From Eremomyces bilateralis CBS 781.70 (taxonomy: Eukaryota > Ascomycota > Dothideomycetes > Eremomycetales > Eremomycetaceae), in assembly GCF_010015585.1 (NCBI RefSeq), contig NW_022985073.1, forward strand, positions 614,923 through 678,922: a stretch of DNA of 64,000 bases, given 5' to 3'. Below the pieces are notes generated by a model that worked only from the letters and a program-made list of their open reading frames with translations, made no database searches and was not told the origin of the DNA. Both the position numbers and the translations under genes were made by a program. How positions within the stretch are numbered: position 1 is the stretch's first letter; every line of letters starts with the position of its first letter. This document shows, piece after piece, positions 23,212 through 33,724 of the stretch.

Positions 23212-25275
23212 TTACATAATCCCAACTACAAACACACCAAACACGGCCAATCCAACGATCTCTACCACTCCCGCAACATTCAACGTGGCCGCCGCGCCCG
23301 TGAACTGCGGTGGCTTAGCACCTGTCCCAGTGGGGGGGGTCCGGGTCCCATTCTGCGCGGGATAAGACGACGCCGTGACCGGAGGCTTCCCGGGGGAGGC
23401 GGGCTTGTCGGTGGGCTTCTCCGGGGTGACCGGCGGCTTCGCGGGGGAGGCAGGTTTGTCGGTGGGTTTCTCCGGCGCGGGGGGGGGCGGGACTTGAGCG
23501 GTCGGTGTCGCGGGGGCGGTCGGGATGGTGAGCGTGACGGTGGTGGGGGTGGCCTCGCAAACGTGGCAGACAGTCACGGTGGTGGTGAAGCCTGGGGGAG
23601 GGGCGCCGGGGGTGGTGTGGGTGGCAGGGCAGTAGGTCACGGTTTGGGTGACGGTAACGGTGGTGAAGCCGGTCGGGCAGATGGTCACGTAGGAGGTGGT
23701 GATGACGGTTGTGATGGTCTCGGGCAGGGTGGTGGGGTATGGGGGATGAGGACCGTGGCTGTGCCCGGGGGGAGGAGGGGTGATGACCGAAGTGGGTGCG
23801 GAGCCAGTATCGGAGGGCTTGCTAGTATCGGAGGGCTTGCCAGTACCTGAAGGCTTGCCAGTGCCTGGGGGCTTGCCAGTGCCTGGGGGCTTGCCAGAAC
23901 CTGAGGGCTTACCGGATCCTGAAGGCTTGCCAGTACCGGATGGCTTTCCAGTACCTGAGGGTTTTCCAGTGCCTGAGGTGTTTCCAGTGCCTGAGGGCTT
24001 GCCGGTACCTGAGGGCTTGCCAGTGCCAGAGGGCTTGCCAGTGCCAGAGGGCTTCCCTGATCCTGAGGGTTTAGGACCAGTAGTAGTGGGTTTGGCGGTA
24101 GAGTGATCAACGGCGCTTGATGAGCGCGACGACGGGGTGGTCGAGCTTGACGAGGTGGTCGAGGGTTTGGGGGTGGTGTTATAGACCCGGATGGAGTTGA
24201 TCAGCCAGTACCTGTCGTGGGGTTAGCAAAGAGATATTTCCGGATTGGGACGGAGCACCTACGATTCCTTGAAGGCCAGCGGGTTTTCCGCGACATATTT
24301 CACGCAAGAGTAAATCTGGTCGAGGCCTGGAGTCATGGGGCAGCCCGACGCTTCCCATGCGTTGCCGGCCCAGTCGCCACAGAAATCGGTGTTGAGGATC
24401 AGGCGTTGCGCCCCGAAGGCGGAGGGGATATCGCAGTCGCCTTCGAAGTTCGCGGCGGGTGGTCCGAACTCCTCTGGGTGGGGCATTTTCTCGGTGATGC
24501 TCGAAGGAACACTGCCGCGAGGGAAGAACCACATTTTGATAGCATCGTCGGTCCACAGCAGCGCGTAGACACCGCCTCCGTTTGCGTTAAACCCGGTTCC
24601 AAACGAGGTGGGACGTTGATCCTCCACAGCGCAACCTTCCGTCCCAGCGCTCACGGCACATTGAGGATTGATGAGGGTGCCAGTGGCATCGGCGTTGGAA
24701 ATGTCGCACTTGGCCTCGGTGTGGAGCACCATGCGGTTCGCGGAGTTGAGATTGATGCCCTCGACGATATCGATCTCGCCATTTTTCGGCCATTCGCCTT
24801 CTCCCATCGTCCAGAGTGCCGGCCAGGTACCACAGGCAGCGCCGGGCATATGCGCGACATCCACGATGACAAGTCCCTCATCGATTGTCTTGATTCCCTG
24901 GACGCGGATACTCTTCCGGCCGACACTCTGTTGCCGACGGAGTTTCTGACTGGCGCTCGGACCGGTAAGAACCGTGTCGGAATCGACACCAAAATACGCA
25001 GCATCCCCGATGGTTTTCACCAAGCCCTCCTTCTCAGCGGTTTCCTTATCGACATACTCAACGAAACCATTGGTTGGATCCGGGCCGGTGAAAAAGTTGA
25101 AGTAATTGAATACATCCTTTCCTGTGTAGCCATCTTTGAGACACCATTGGGGATATGTTTCCCTTGGTGCGAGGTGACGATGAGGATGAAGGCCGGGGGC
25201 ATGACGGCTTTGGACAGCCGGAACGGCTGACAATGCAAGGGCAAGTGTCGATACAAGGAGTGACGAAGAATACAT
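23212..25275 (-). CDS. GPI-anchored GH16 endo-beta-1,3(4)-glucanase-like protein
   Basis: Cell-wall enzyme acting on beta-glucan. Two exons (25275-24263 and 24211-23212) with a 51-bp intron give 670 residues. The signal peptide covers about 1-23. The GH16 domain runs about 40-340 with the catalytic GEIDIVEG, nucleophile E167 and acid/base E172. After YWLINSIRVYN comes a Ser/Thr-rich linker and then 15 hexapeptide units of KPSGTG type. A Cys/Thr/Val region (TVTVTQTVTYCPATHTT) and two 17-residue PEKPTDKP.. repeats follow. The protein ends in a hydrophobic tail (VVEIVGLAVFGVFVVGIM), as expected for GPI attachment. The start is the ATG before SSSLLVSTLALAL; the upstream in-frame extension lacks an ATG. 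A TATATA lies about 120 bp upstream. Confidence 0.9.
23803..24072 (-). repeat. 18-bp coding minisatellite, 15 copies
   Basis: Fifteen in-frame 18-bp units encode variants of KPSGTG (KPSGSG, KPPGTG, NTSGTG, KPSDTG) in the stalk of the GH16 protein. Units differ mostly at third positions, so the array is not freshly expanded throughout, but neighbouring units are near-identical in places. It is flanked by further low-complexity Ser/Thr and Pro/Lys coding sequence. Confidence 0.9.
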
Positions 25276-27286
25276 TATGAATAACGAATGACTGAACGAA
25301 TAAGAGAACGAGTGTCGGAGTACGAAAGACTCAAGGAGCGTGAAGGGAGAAAGAAAAGACTCAGGCTGAACAGACTGGAGGCAATTGGTTGTATATATCA
25401 ATATTATCCCCTAAATGAGTCCGAGCATCGTACTAGGCAGATAGGGAGACTATTCGTATTCTTAGCTCACGACCCTTCTCACGTCCCCATGATCCCGAAT
25501 TCTGCATTCCCCATGCTCTTCTCGTTTTCCCAATCGACTACGTAGTAGTGTGTGCATGCACACTTAACTCTACTAGACCTCGTGTAGGTGGGTCCGCACC
25601 AATCGTTTCCGGTCAGTAAGCACATGGGGTTGTCTGTTCGCATGAACTCAGCCATCAATAATGTCTCTGGTGGTCGCCTCGTCGGTCGAAGGCCACGCAG
25701 GGACCCAATCCTACTTGGCCAGACCGGCGGGAACGCCAGCCACCCGGTCTTATGATTGGACTCAACAAGACAACCGCACAGAAGTAAATTGGGTAATAAC
25801 CATAACTGGTGAATTATTCATCCTTTATTACTCCTCTATCGTGTGGCTGGCATTTGGCCAACAGTCGAAGAGACTGTGCCGCAAGAACAATATCGTCGCC
25901 TGGGCAGGCAACTGGCAACTCGCAGGGACTGCAGCGAGCAGTCGAAGACTTGCACTCTTAGAGAGTCTAGACTCGACGCATGAGAAGAGTGGTGGACCGA
26001 TTCTCGGCGATCTCCTAGGCGCTAATCTCGTAGCTACGATAGCTTCGCAAGACTCGGCGATATTTCCGCCTTCCGGCTACCGAGCGCGTGGGAGCTGTTA
26101 AGAACGGAAGAGCGAGGCGACACATCACGCCTGGAGTGGTGGAAAGGAGAGTGGATGAATGCCAATGGGAAACGCAAAAACGCCAAGTGCAGAAAACGGC
26201 GCCAGCGCGTGAACGCTAATCCGTCTTAGGAATGGCGTCAGGGGTACCACGTAGATATCTCCCAGGGGTTAACGACAACAACGAACGACTGTCCAGTCTC
26301 CACGCCTCCACGGTCATGTCGGCCAAATGTCAAATATCAAGTGTCAACATTCACGAAATCTCCAATGCACAGAAGACTCCACCCATTCGCCACTCCGCCC
26401 AACGGCCGCATGATGTCCAATCGTCAGCATCCGCGGCTTATCTCTTGACTCGTTCGGGCTGATCAAGCTTCGAGGGCGCACATGGCATTTCTTGGTACGT
26501 GCCCGGCGGTATTTTTGGCTTTTTGGGTGCTTGTATCAGCATGAATAACAGGGTCGCATCTCGCTTTTGTAAACCAACGGTCAGTACTGCGTACAGGGGA
26601 GGTATTCGGCATTGTCGGTGACTCGGTGATTTGGGCGAGGAATGAGTGAGGAATACGATATCATATATTCCGTAAATTGCAGGAATTAGGAGGTAGAACG
26701 GGAGTGAGGAGCTGCAGTATTGTTTCAATAAAACACAGCTAGTGAGATTCTTTGGGAATAACCCGAGTGGTCTTTGAGCTTACAACGGAACCATGATGAC
26801 CCGAAGAATAAGAGGGGTGCGGAATATCATACTTTTAACTCTGCATTTTCTAGGCAACGGACAATCAAAACTTGAAACAGCGATACACGACGATCGATCG
26901 AATAAGCGATCTTAGAATTCTCGATTTTAACGTTGTGGTCGATAAAGAACATAAAGAGCCAACATGGCTTGCCCACGTACGGTATTTCGTTGGAAACACC
27001 TCGTCTGCAGAATTCCATCCTGATGCGGGAGGCAACCAATTGGAGCCACCCGCACATTCTTCTGCGGCCCTCATCCATCGATAACAAAACATGAATCGAA
27101 ACAAAGTATTCGGTGCAGAAAGGCCATGGAAAACGAAGCCGTGATATCCATCCGTACCCAGACCCATTCCCAGAGAAACACGCCGATAACCGCCCTTCAT
27201 CATCCTATCTACGCCTCATCAGGCAGACCCGATCGCAAACACCCGATCATAGACCACCGATCACACCATAATGTCGCCCACTCCGC
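25276..27286. other. Promoter of the GH16 gene and 3' spacer of bye1-like
   Basis: Two kilobases between two minus-strand genes. On the minus strand a TATATA box at 25397-25392 is well placed for the GH16 gene. The frame at 25661-26101 has no domain. The rest shows no gene, tRNA or terminal repeat that I can support. Confidence 0.45.
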
Positions 27287-29846
27287 CTACGCGCTCCCCG
27301 CATTCGCACTCTTAATATAATTCGTCAACACCACCATATCCTCCCGCAAATCCGGCCGTTGCTCCAGCACATGCCGCAGATTCATCAGCTGCTCGCGCGC
27401 CATCTCATGCAACTTCGGCGCCAGCTGCCTCACGACCGGCGCATCGAGGAACGGCGCCAGGATCTCCGCGGCCAGCGGGGGGAACGCGGGGTGCGCGGGC
27501 GCGGGTACGTCGCCGGGGGCGAAGGTGCCGGTGCCGGGGGGGTAGGAGGAGTCGGTGACGGGGGCGAGGAGGGCTGGGTCGCCTGGGGGCAGGCCGAGGG
27601 GTTTGGCGGTGTGGACAGCGATGGCGAGGAGAAGGGTGGGTTCGGGGCGGGGGGAGGGGAGGCGGTTGAGGTTGAGGGTTTGGAAGAGGCGGGGAAGGGG
27701 GGCGGGGCCGGCGGGGAGGGGGATGAGGTACATGTCGTTGACGGGGGGGTGGAAGGAGTCATCGGCGACGACGCCCCAGCGGTGGCGGTCGGTGAAGTAG
27801 CGGAAGACGTAGTCGTACCAGTGGCGATCGGTGTCGCGGGGACCGGGGGCGAGGCTGTAGATGGAGATGTCGGTGGTGTGGGAGGAGGAGAGGTGGTAGA
27901 AGTAGTCGTCGCCGTCTTTGACGCCCATGCGGCCGACGATGGAAACCGGGGCGGGGACGATGTCCTTCTCCGGGAACATCTGCAGCACGTTCGCGCCGGC
28001 GACGTGGCGTGCGAGGCCGAAGAACTTGACATCAGTGCCATGCTTGAACTCTCGGAAGAACGCGACAGATGGGTCTCTCGTCGCGATCGCGGCTACCTCG
28101 TCGAAACCGGACTCTTCGCCCTCATCGTCCTTGAGTAGGCGGTCCACATCGGGGTCCTCGACTTGGCTGGTAGGAGTGGGTTCTTGCCCGGGTGTCTTCG
28201 ATGGTCGTTGAACAGATTGCTTGCGAAATTGGCCTTGCCCTTGCTTGGGAGAGTGCACTGACGACCAGACCGCCCCGACATCGAACGACGACCGGTGGGC
28301 AGAAGGAGGGGTATCCTGTGGACCTGGAGCAGTCTGGAGAGCCGCGAGCTGAGGTTGAACAGCATCATCAGGCAGTTCTACGGTATTGGAGGCGTCGTCA
28401 TGGTCATCGCTGATATCCTTCATATCCTGATCCTCGTCTGGTCGTCTTCGCACTGGAGCTGACGGCGGAAGTGTTTCGTCACCGCGGTCCGCGTTGTCAT
28501 CTTCAATGATCTCTTCACCTTTGTGGGTCTTGCGGATCCTCGGGCGATCGTCTTGAACCAAAGTGGCCTGCTTATCAGCCTCGTCTTTCATCGCCCGCAT
28601 CTCTTTCTGCAAGTCCTCGCTGGCCATGTCATCCGACGACATGTCCGCCAGTTCCATGGGGCTCATCTCTCCTTGTAGTAACCGCTGAAACAGGGTGTGA
28701 TTCTTCTTGATATTGAACCGGATGGAGCGGAACTGCTCGCCGTAGAACGTATCTTGGCCTTGCAATTTCTTGCCGTAGAGAGCATACTCGATTTCCACGG
28801 CAAACCGTTCACCAACGCTATCGGCCGTCTCGCCGTCGGGAATGCGGTAGCCGTCCTTGGAAGCTTTGCGGATGAGATCCGAAAGGTCCCGATGGAGAAC
28901 TGAAGCCACCTTCTTCCGCTCGTCGCTCAGTTTATCGAGACCGCTCGCGACTGGTACGTTGTTTGGATCCGCGGACTCGGTTACTTCGACTGCGGACTTT
29001 CGCCGTTTGCTGGTGCCATTCTCCGCGGCATTGAGGGCAGAGGCACGGCGCTTCGCCTGAATGGGAGATTTTTTGTCCTGGACAGCGGTCTTGGTGTCCG
29101 CCGGCACTGCCGTGGGAGGCTGCGAACCCGATGAGTCTATGGGCTGGTTGGAGATAACTTGGTTGGTACGCACTGCAGATTGTACGGGACTATCGACCAC
29201 GCCAGGTTTCCGCTTCGGCGCAACATCCGCAACCGCCTTGGCCGTCTGCGACTTGTTCACAGAAGGCGACTCGACTTCACTCGGGGCTTGCGAGTCATCC
29301 TTCCCCTTCCTCCCTCCTCGCGACCTGCGTTTCCCTTTCTTCCGCTCGGCCGGCGGAATGATCCGCTCCCCACGAGCCATGAGATCGAGGAGCTCCTTGT
29401 GATCGTCGGGACGGCATTGCTCGCAGTAATACGTATCCGGACAAAGACTTTGGTCTTCCGGCAGGCCCATACAGGAATTGTGCTGCCATGCCTCGCAATT
29501 GTCGCAGCAGATCATCGTGTAGCCGCCTTCATCGTCGGTCGCGCCACACACGCAGCGCACGATCGCGTCCTGTTCCTCTTCTTCGGGCTCCGCATCCTCG
29601 GGTTCTTGCGACGCTTTCGCGGATTTCTTGCTGCCTCGTCGCTTGGTGGCGGGAGCGGGGGTTTCCGAATCGTGGTTTTTGGTGTGTTGGCCTTTCGTCG
29701 CACGGCCCGATCGACGCGGTTCCTCTGCAAAACATGTTGCATTAGCATGTTGTCTTCACCTTCGCGATGCGCGACAATGCGCCAGTGAATGATATCGCGT
29801 AGAGAAGGGGGTTGACAGTCACGCGACGGTTTAGCTTACCAGACAT
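27287..29846 (-). CDS. PHD finger / TFIIS central domain / SPOC protein, Bye1-like
   Basis: Nuclear RNA polymerase II-associated factor; yeast Bye1 binds H3K4me3 through its PHD and Pol II through its TFIIS-like domain. Exon 1 is only 7 nt (ATGTCTG, 29846-29840). A 115-bp intron follows, then exon 2 (29724-27287), giving 814 residues beginning MSEEPRRSGRATKGQHTK. The PHD finger is at about 58-107, with the Cys/His pattern CVCGATDD..CDNCEAWQHNSC..YYCEQC. The TFIIS central domain is at about 268-400 (FRSIRFNIKKNHTLFQRLL). The SPOC domain is at about 565-735 (ARHVAGANV, SIVGRMGVKDGDDYFYHL). The C-terminus is very GC-rich. The tiny first exon is inferred because it restores the conserved N-terminus in frame. 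Confidence 0.9.
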
Positions 29847-30750
29847 GGTGTTCTTGGAACGACTTCAAAATCGAAGATTGGCAGCTTCGTCGCATTCGAA
29901 GCGACGAACACGGGATGGGTGGTAGGATGCGATTGAATTTAAGGAGGGTCCGCTACAGATGGAGAAGGCGGCGATAATCACAGATGCGCGACCAGTCACG
30001 GAGTTGTAAGTGAAGCTTGCTTTCCGCGACCCGGCAGGCGTGTAAAGACCGACTTCCACACTCGAGATAGCTAGTATGCCAATCCAACGCGTTGCCTTGC
30101 AGCTTCAGCGAAGTCCCTGATCCACCGATTGTGTAGTTTCCTTTGCACTGGGGGTGGTCGAGCTTGTCGAGCTTGTCAATTGCCAGGGAGCTCCGACCTC
30201 CGAGGGTGCGATCTCACCGAGAGCAGCTGAAGTGAGGGTGGAGTAGAATTCTGGAGGCGATGGTGATGGACAGTGGGGATGTGTTGTTTTACCTATGGGA
30301 GGTGTGGGAGGTTGAGAGGTTGAGAGATGGGGATGAAGTAGGAGATGGAAGCGCATGAGGCGAGGGGAAAGATGAATTATTTGCCGGGTGGAGAACTGAA
30401 GTGAAAGGGTTCACGACTCAGAGCGACGATTGGCGGGTGAGAGGAGAGAGGAGAGAAGGTGATGTGAAGGGAGGGAGCACGTGCACAGAGCTTGGCCTCG
30501 GGCCTTGGGGCCTAAGGCATAAACATAACTAATACATGTATTCATGTTGCCTTGGAACCTAAGGCACCAACCGGCATAGAGGAAACAACGACCGTGAACG
30601 ACCAACAGCTCTTACTTGATACATCCAGCTCCAAGACAGTGAATACACTTCAGCATTGACTCTTTGTAACCAGTTAAGGGATCCCAAGCGTGGTCTACGT
30701 CTCCAGCTGCCATAATCTCGCAATTCCCCATATTACCCCCCCCACTCGCA
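29847..30750. promoter_or_regulatory. Divergent intergenic promoter with E-box and repeated dyad
   Basis: About 900 bp between bye1-like (-) and the coiled-coil gene (+). A palindromic GCACGTGC is at 30477-30484. Two 18-bp copies of GCCTTGG(GG/AA)CCTAAGGCA lie at 30502-30519 and 30549-30566, 47 bp apart; each is an imperfect dyad. Function is inferred from symmetry and position only. Confidence 0.4.
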
Positions 30751-31449
30751 ATGGCAGACATCCAAGCCACCCACCGTCAGCAGCGCAAGACCCGCCCCCA
30801 GAAACAACCCCCCCAAGGCCTCGCCGCCCTCCTCCAAGCCGAACGAGACAACAAGAAGCGAAAAGCCCCCTCCGACGACAACGACGCGCCCACAGATTCC
30901 CGCAAGAAATCAAAAGCCGACGTACCAGCTTCTCCCCCCCAGGAGCGGAAGGAAGACGAGGCGGAAGCGGTGACCACCGCCGCGCCGATAGCACCAGCCC
31001 ACCCCGTCGACGAAGACGAATGGGCCGCCTTCGAACGCGACGTCGCCACCCCCCCACCGCAACTCTCCCCCACCTCCGCGCCCACCCACCCTCTCACCGC
31101 CCACGCGACGATCGCCGCCGCCCCAGTGACTGCGTCGGAGCTGACGGCGCAGGAGCGTGAGAAGCCGGCGGGGGAAATGCGGCGGCGGGATGCGGAGACA
31201 GCGGCGGAGCAGGAGGACGCGGTGGTGGCGTTGGAGGAGGAGTTTGAGGAGATGCGGAGGTTGGAGGGGCGGGTGAGGCGGTTGAGGGAGAGGAGGGAGG
31301 AAGTGAGGAGGGGGGTGGTGGAGGGGAGAGAAGTGGTGGAGGAGGTGGTGGTGGAGGAGGTGGTGGAGAAGGAGGTGGTGGAGGACGAGGAGGAAGAGGA
31401 TGAGGAGTATGATGATGAATGGGATAATTTGGGGTTTAGGCCAGGCTGA
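30751..31449 (+). CDS. Coiled-coil protein resembling the ZNF830/CCDC16 C-terminal half
   Basis: Single exon, 232 residues, ATG at MADIQATHRQQ. The N-terminus is Lys/Arg-rich and disordered, with NLS-like RKKSK. The middle carries DEDEWAAFERDVATPPP, followed by APVTASELTAQE and a long Glu/Arg coiled coil (about 145-200). It ends in an acidic tail finishing DDEWDNLGFRPG. This order matches, from memory, the C-terminal half of fungal ZNF830-type nuclear/spliceosome-associated proteins. The N-terminal C2H2-type zinc finger of that family is absent, and the 350 bp upstream encode no such finger. It may be a shortened paralogue or a divergent orthologue. Codons are strongly G/C-ending. It is convergent with ysc84-like. 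Confidence 0.7.
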   Translation: MADIQATHRQQRKTRPQKQPPQGLAALLQAERDNKKRKAPSDDNDAPTDSRKKSKADVPASPPQERKEDEAEAVTTAAPIAPAHPVDEDEWAAFERDVATPPPQLSPTSAPTHPLTAHATIAAAPVTASELTAQEREKPAGEMRRRDAETAAEQEDAVVALEEEFEEMRRLEGRVRRLRERREEVRRGVVEGREVVEEVVVEEVVEKEVVEDEEEEDEEYDDEWDNLGFRPG

Positions 31450-31825
31450 TTAATATTGCTGGCATTGGAAGTCATAATCAATATCACTGGTGATGGGGGA
31501 GAAGGGAGCTACACGACGACAATCACGAACCGGATCTGCCATAAGATTCCTCGATTGTTGGCGAAGCAAAAAAGACAGTTTGTAGACCCCCGTCAGAGAT
31601 GCAAATGCAAGCCCCCAACAGACGCCGTTGCTATTTAAATAAAATAAAAAGGTACCGAACACAAGCCGGCGGGGCTTCACCGATTCCTCCTCACGTTCGT
31701 GTCTCATGGACGGAAGCACGCGCTCCGATCGGAAAAGATAAGGTACAGGTATCAAAAAGCGAAGTACGGATAAAGGAAATCGAGGGGGAGGGGGTTCCCC
31801 ACCCCGACGGTGACGGACAGCGCGG

Positions 31826-33196
31826 TCATATCGTTTCGACGTAATTGCTGCTTGCATCAATACACGTATTATAAAGTCTTGGAGTGGTTGAGCATACCTT
31901 GGGAACACCCCCTCTCTATCCCCTATCCTCCCCGTCCACCAGTCCGTTTCATTCTCCGTCTTCTTTACGATCGTGATGACCTCACCCTTCTTGAACCCCA
32001 AGTCCCCCGGCTGATCTGCATCAAACGTGAACTTCGCGATCGCCTGATTCGCCCCCAACGACGCCCGCTTCGCCCCGAACACCGGCTTCGGCGCTGTCGG
32101 CGGCGGCGGCTTCATCTTCCCGCCGAACCCGGTCGGTCTTGACTCCAGCCGATCGAACGTCTCGCTCGGGTTCGCCCGCCCCGTAAACGACCGGTTGACG
32201 CCCGCCGCCGGCGCCCGGTCGTACGTGTCGTCTTGCCAGGTGCTCGCGCGCTGCGGCTTGTCGCGGTACTCGTAGTCGTCGCCCGCCTGACCCCGATGGC
32301 TGCGTTCGCCTTCCCCGTACGCCGACCCGCGCCGTCCCTGCCACACAACGTCCTCGTGCGAGTCGTCGTACACCGGCACGTCGTTATACACCTCTGTGCC
32401 GCGAAGCGAGCCGCCCGCGCCCGAGAAGATGCGCGAGTTTAGCACCCGCATCAGCGGATCCGCCGACGGGGGCACCGGCACGCCGCCCTCCAGCAGCGTC
32501 AGCGCCGTCACCCGCCGATTATACAGCTTCTCATTCGCGTCTTTCCGCTCAATGATCACCGATCCCTCCAGCGATACTCCGGCGAACAGTCCCTTGGTCT
32601 TCGAATACGAGAACACCGCCGCCACGCTCTTCAGGCTCGCTGCCCCCGCTGCCTCCGCATTCCGCCCGACGGGCCCGGCGGCCAGCGACGCGTTCCCTCC
32701 GAGCGTTAGCGACCCGGCCTGCGCGAATGTCTTCACCGCCTTGGCGTCGTTGAGAATGAAGACGAAGTCGGTTAGCTCGAAGCCGATCTGGCCGCCGAAG
32801 CCGCCGCCGGCAGTGGCGATGGCGGAAGGGGCGGACCAGGAGCCGTCGGCGAGGCGGGCGACGACGACGCCAGAGCCGAAGCGGGCAGAGCCGAGGAAGC
32901 CGGCTTTGATGACGGTGAGGACGGCGAGGCCCTGGGAGAGGAGGGGGGTTAGTGATGTGGGATGAGGGGAGGGATGGGACGGTAGGGAGAGGGACATACC
33001 TTTGCATTGGCGAGGACGGCGGGCGGAATGACTTTGTCGGGACTGAAGGCTTGGCCTGGGTCCACGAAGGAGGTGAGGATCTTCGCGGCCTTCTTGCACT
33101 CACCTTCCGGAGGCTTCAGCTGGGGATTTTTGGAGGGGATCGGGGGACGGGGGACTTACTGTGCATGGACGACGGGAGAGGGTTGTTGATCCCCAT
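31826..33196 (-). CDS. Ysc84-type actin-patch protein with C-terminal SH3 domain
   Basis: Cortical actin/endocytosis protein; the Ysc84 (SYLF) domain binds lipid and actin, and SH3 binds Pro-rich partners. Four exons, 33196-33160, 33103-33000, 32931-31898 and a 22-nt last exon 31847-31826, give 398 residues. It begins MGINNPLPSSMHSECKKAAK. The Ysc84 domain is about 1-230 (GLAVLTVIKAGFLGSARFGSG; GGFGGQIGFELTDFVFILN). A Pro/Arg-rich linker with PPPPTAPKPVFG follows. SH3 is about 340-398 ([40 protein letters not shown]). Without the 22-nt exon the SH3 would lose its conserved NYVE end. It is convergent with the coiled-coil gene. Confidence 0.94.
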
Positions 33197-33621
33197 GGTG
33201 GATGCTGTGCGGGAGATGTTCCGGCTAGGGAATTAGAAAGGATGGGGTTCAAAAGATACACAGTGAAGGAGACGGTCGACGGGTAGGAGTCGAGCGGGAA
33301 TGAGAATATGGATATAGAGTGGAGGGTTGATAGAGACAAGTTGGGCAACAGAGTGAGGTCAAGGATTACGTTCAAATGGCGGGGGTGTCGGCGTTGCGTG
33401 CGTGGCTTGCAGTCCGCATTGATGACAACGACAACACCCCACCAGCCGCAGCAGAAGACGACATATTTATTATTTTTGTCTCTTGGTGACGGATGCATTC
33501 CATACCGATGTCACAATTGTATGTATTGTCAACATATTTCCTTGGCCATGATCATGTTGAAGGGACGAAATTAACCCTTCACTTCCGAATCTGGTTGTAG
33601 ATACGGAATAGCCATCGGGTA
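33197..33621. promoter_or_regulatory. Upstream region of ysc84-like, next to the transposon
   Basis: 425 bp between the ysc84-like start and the left end of the pogo element. Presumed promoter; no clear motif stands out. Confidence 0.35.
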
Positions 33622-33675
33622 AGTTCGAACCCCTGCCTGTTGGCCAACCACCTACTTGGCCAGTATCACCATCTT
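33622..33675 (+). repeat. Left 54-bp terminal inverted repeat of the pogo element
   Basis: Matches the reverse complement of 35380-35433 at every position I compared. It contains a TTCGAACCCC run that imitates a tRNA B box by chance. Confidence 0.95.
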
Positions 33676-33724
33676 CACCACCATCACCAAACGCGTAATA
33701 TCTCAACCACCATATCGTATTACG

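Noticed and set aside
23780-24106. Repeat protein of GLPVPEGLPVPE type on the plus strand
   Set aside because: It is the complement of the KPSGTG coding minisatellite; the minus-strand reading continues a real gene with signal peptide and GPI end.
24217-25230. 337-codon plus-strand frame
   Set aside because: Antisense shadow of the GH16 catalytic domain; no start context or domain.
25661-26101. 146-codon plus-strand frame
   Set aside because: No domain, no homologous pattern I recognise, and no splice partners; likely chance.
27359-28138. 259-codon Gly/Val-rich plus-strand frame
   Set aside because: Antisense to the very GC-rich SPOC-coding part of the Bye1-like gene.
30777-31487. 236-codon Ser-rich minus-strand frame
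   Set aside because: Antisense to the coiled-coil gene; poly-Ser comes from complemented Glu-rich codons.
33620-33640. tRNA-like TTCGAACCCC (B-box resemblance)
   Set aside because: It is part of the pogo terminal repeat and appears in mirror form at the other end; no cloverleaf surrounds it.
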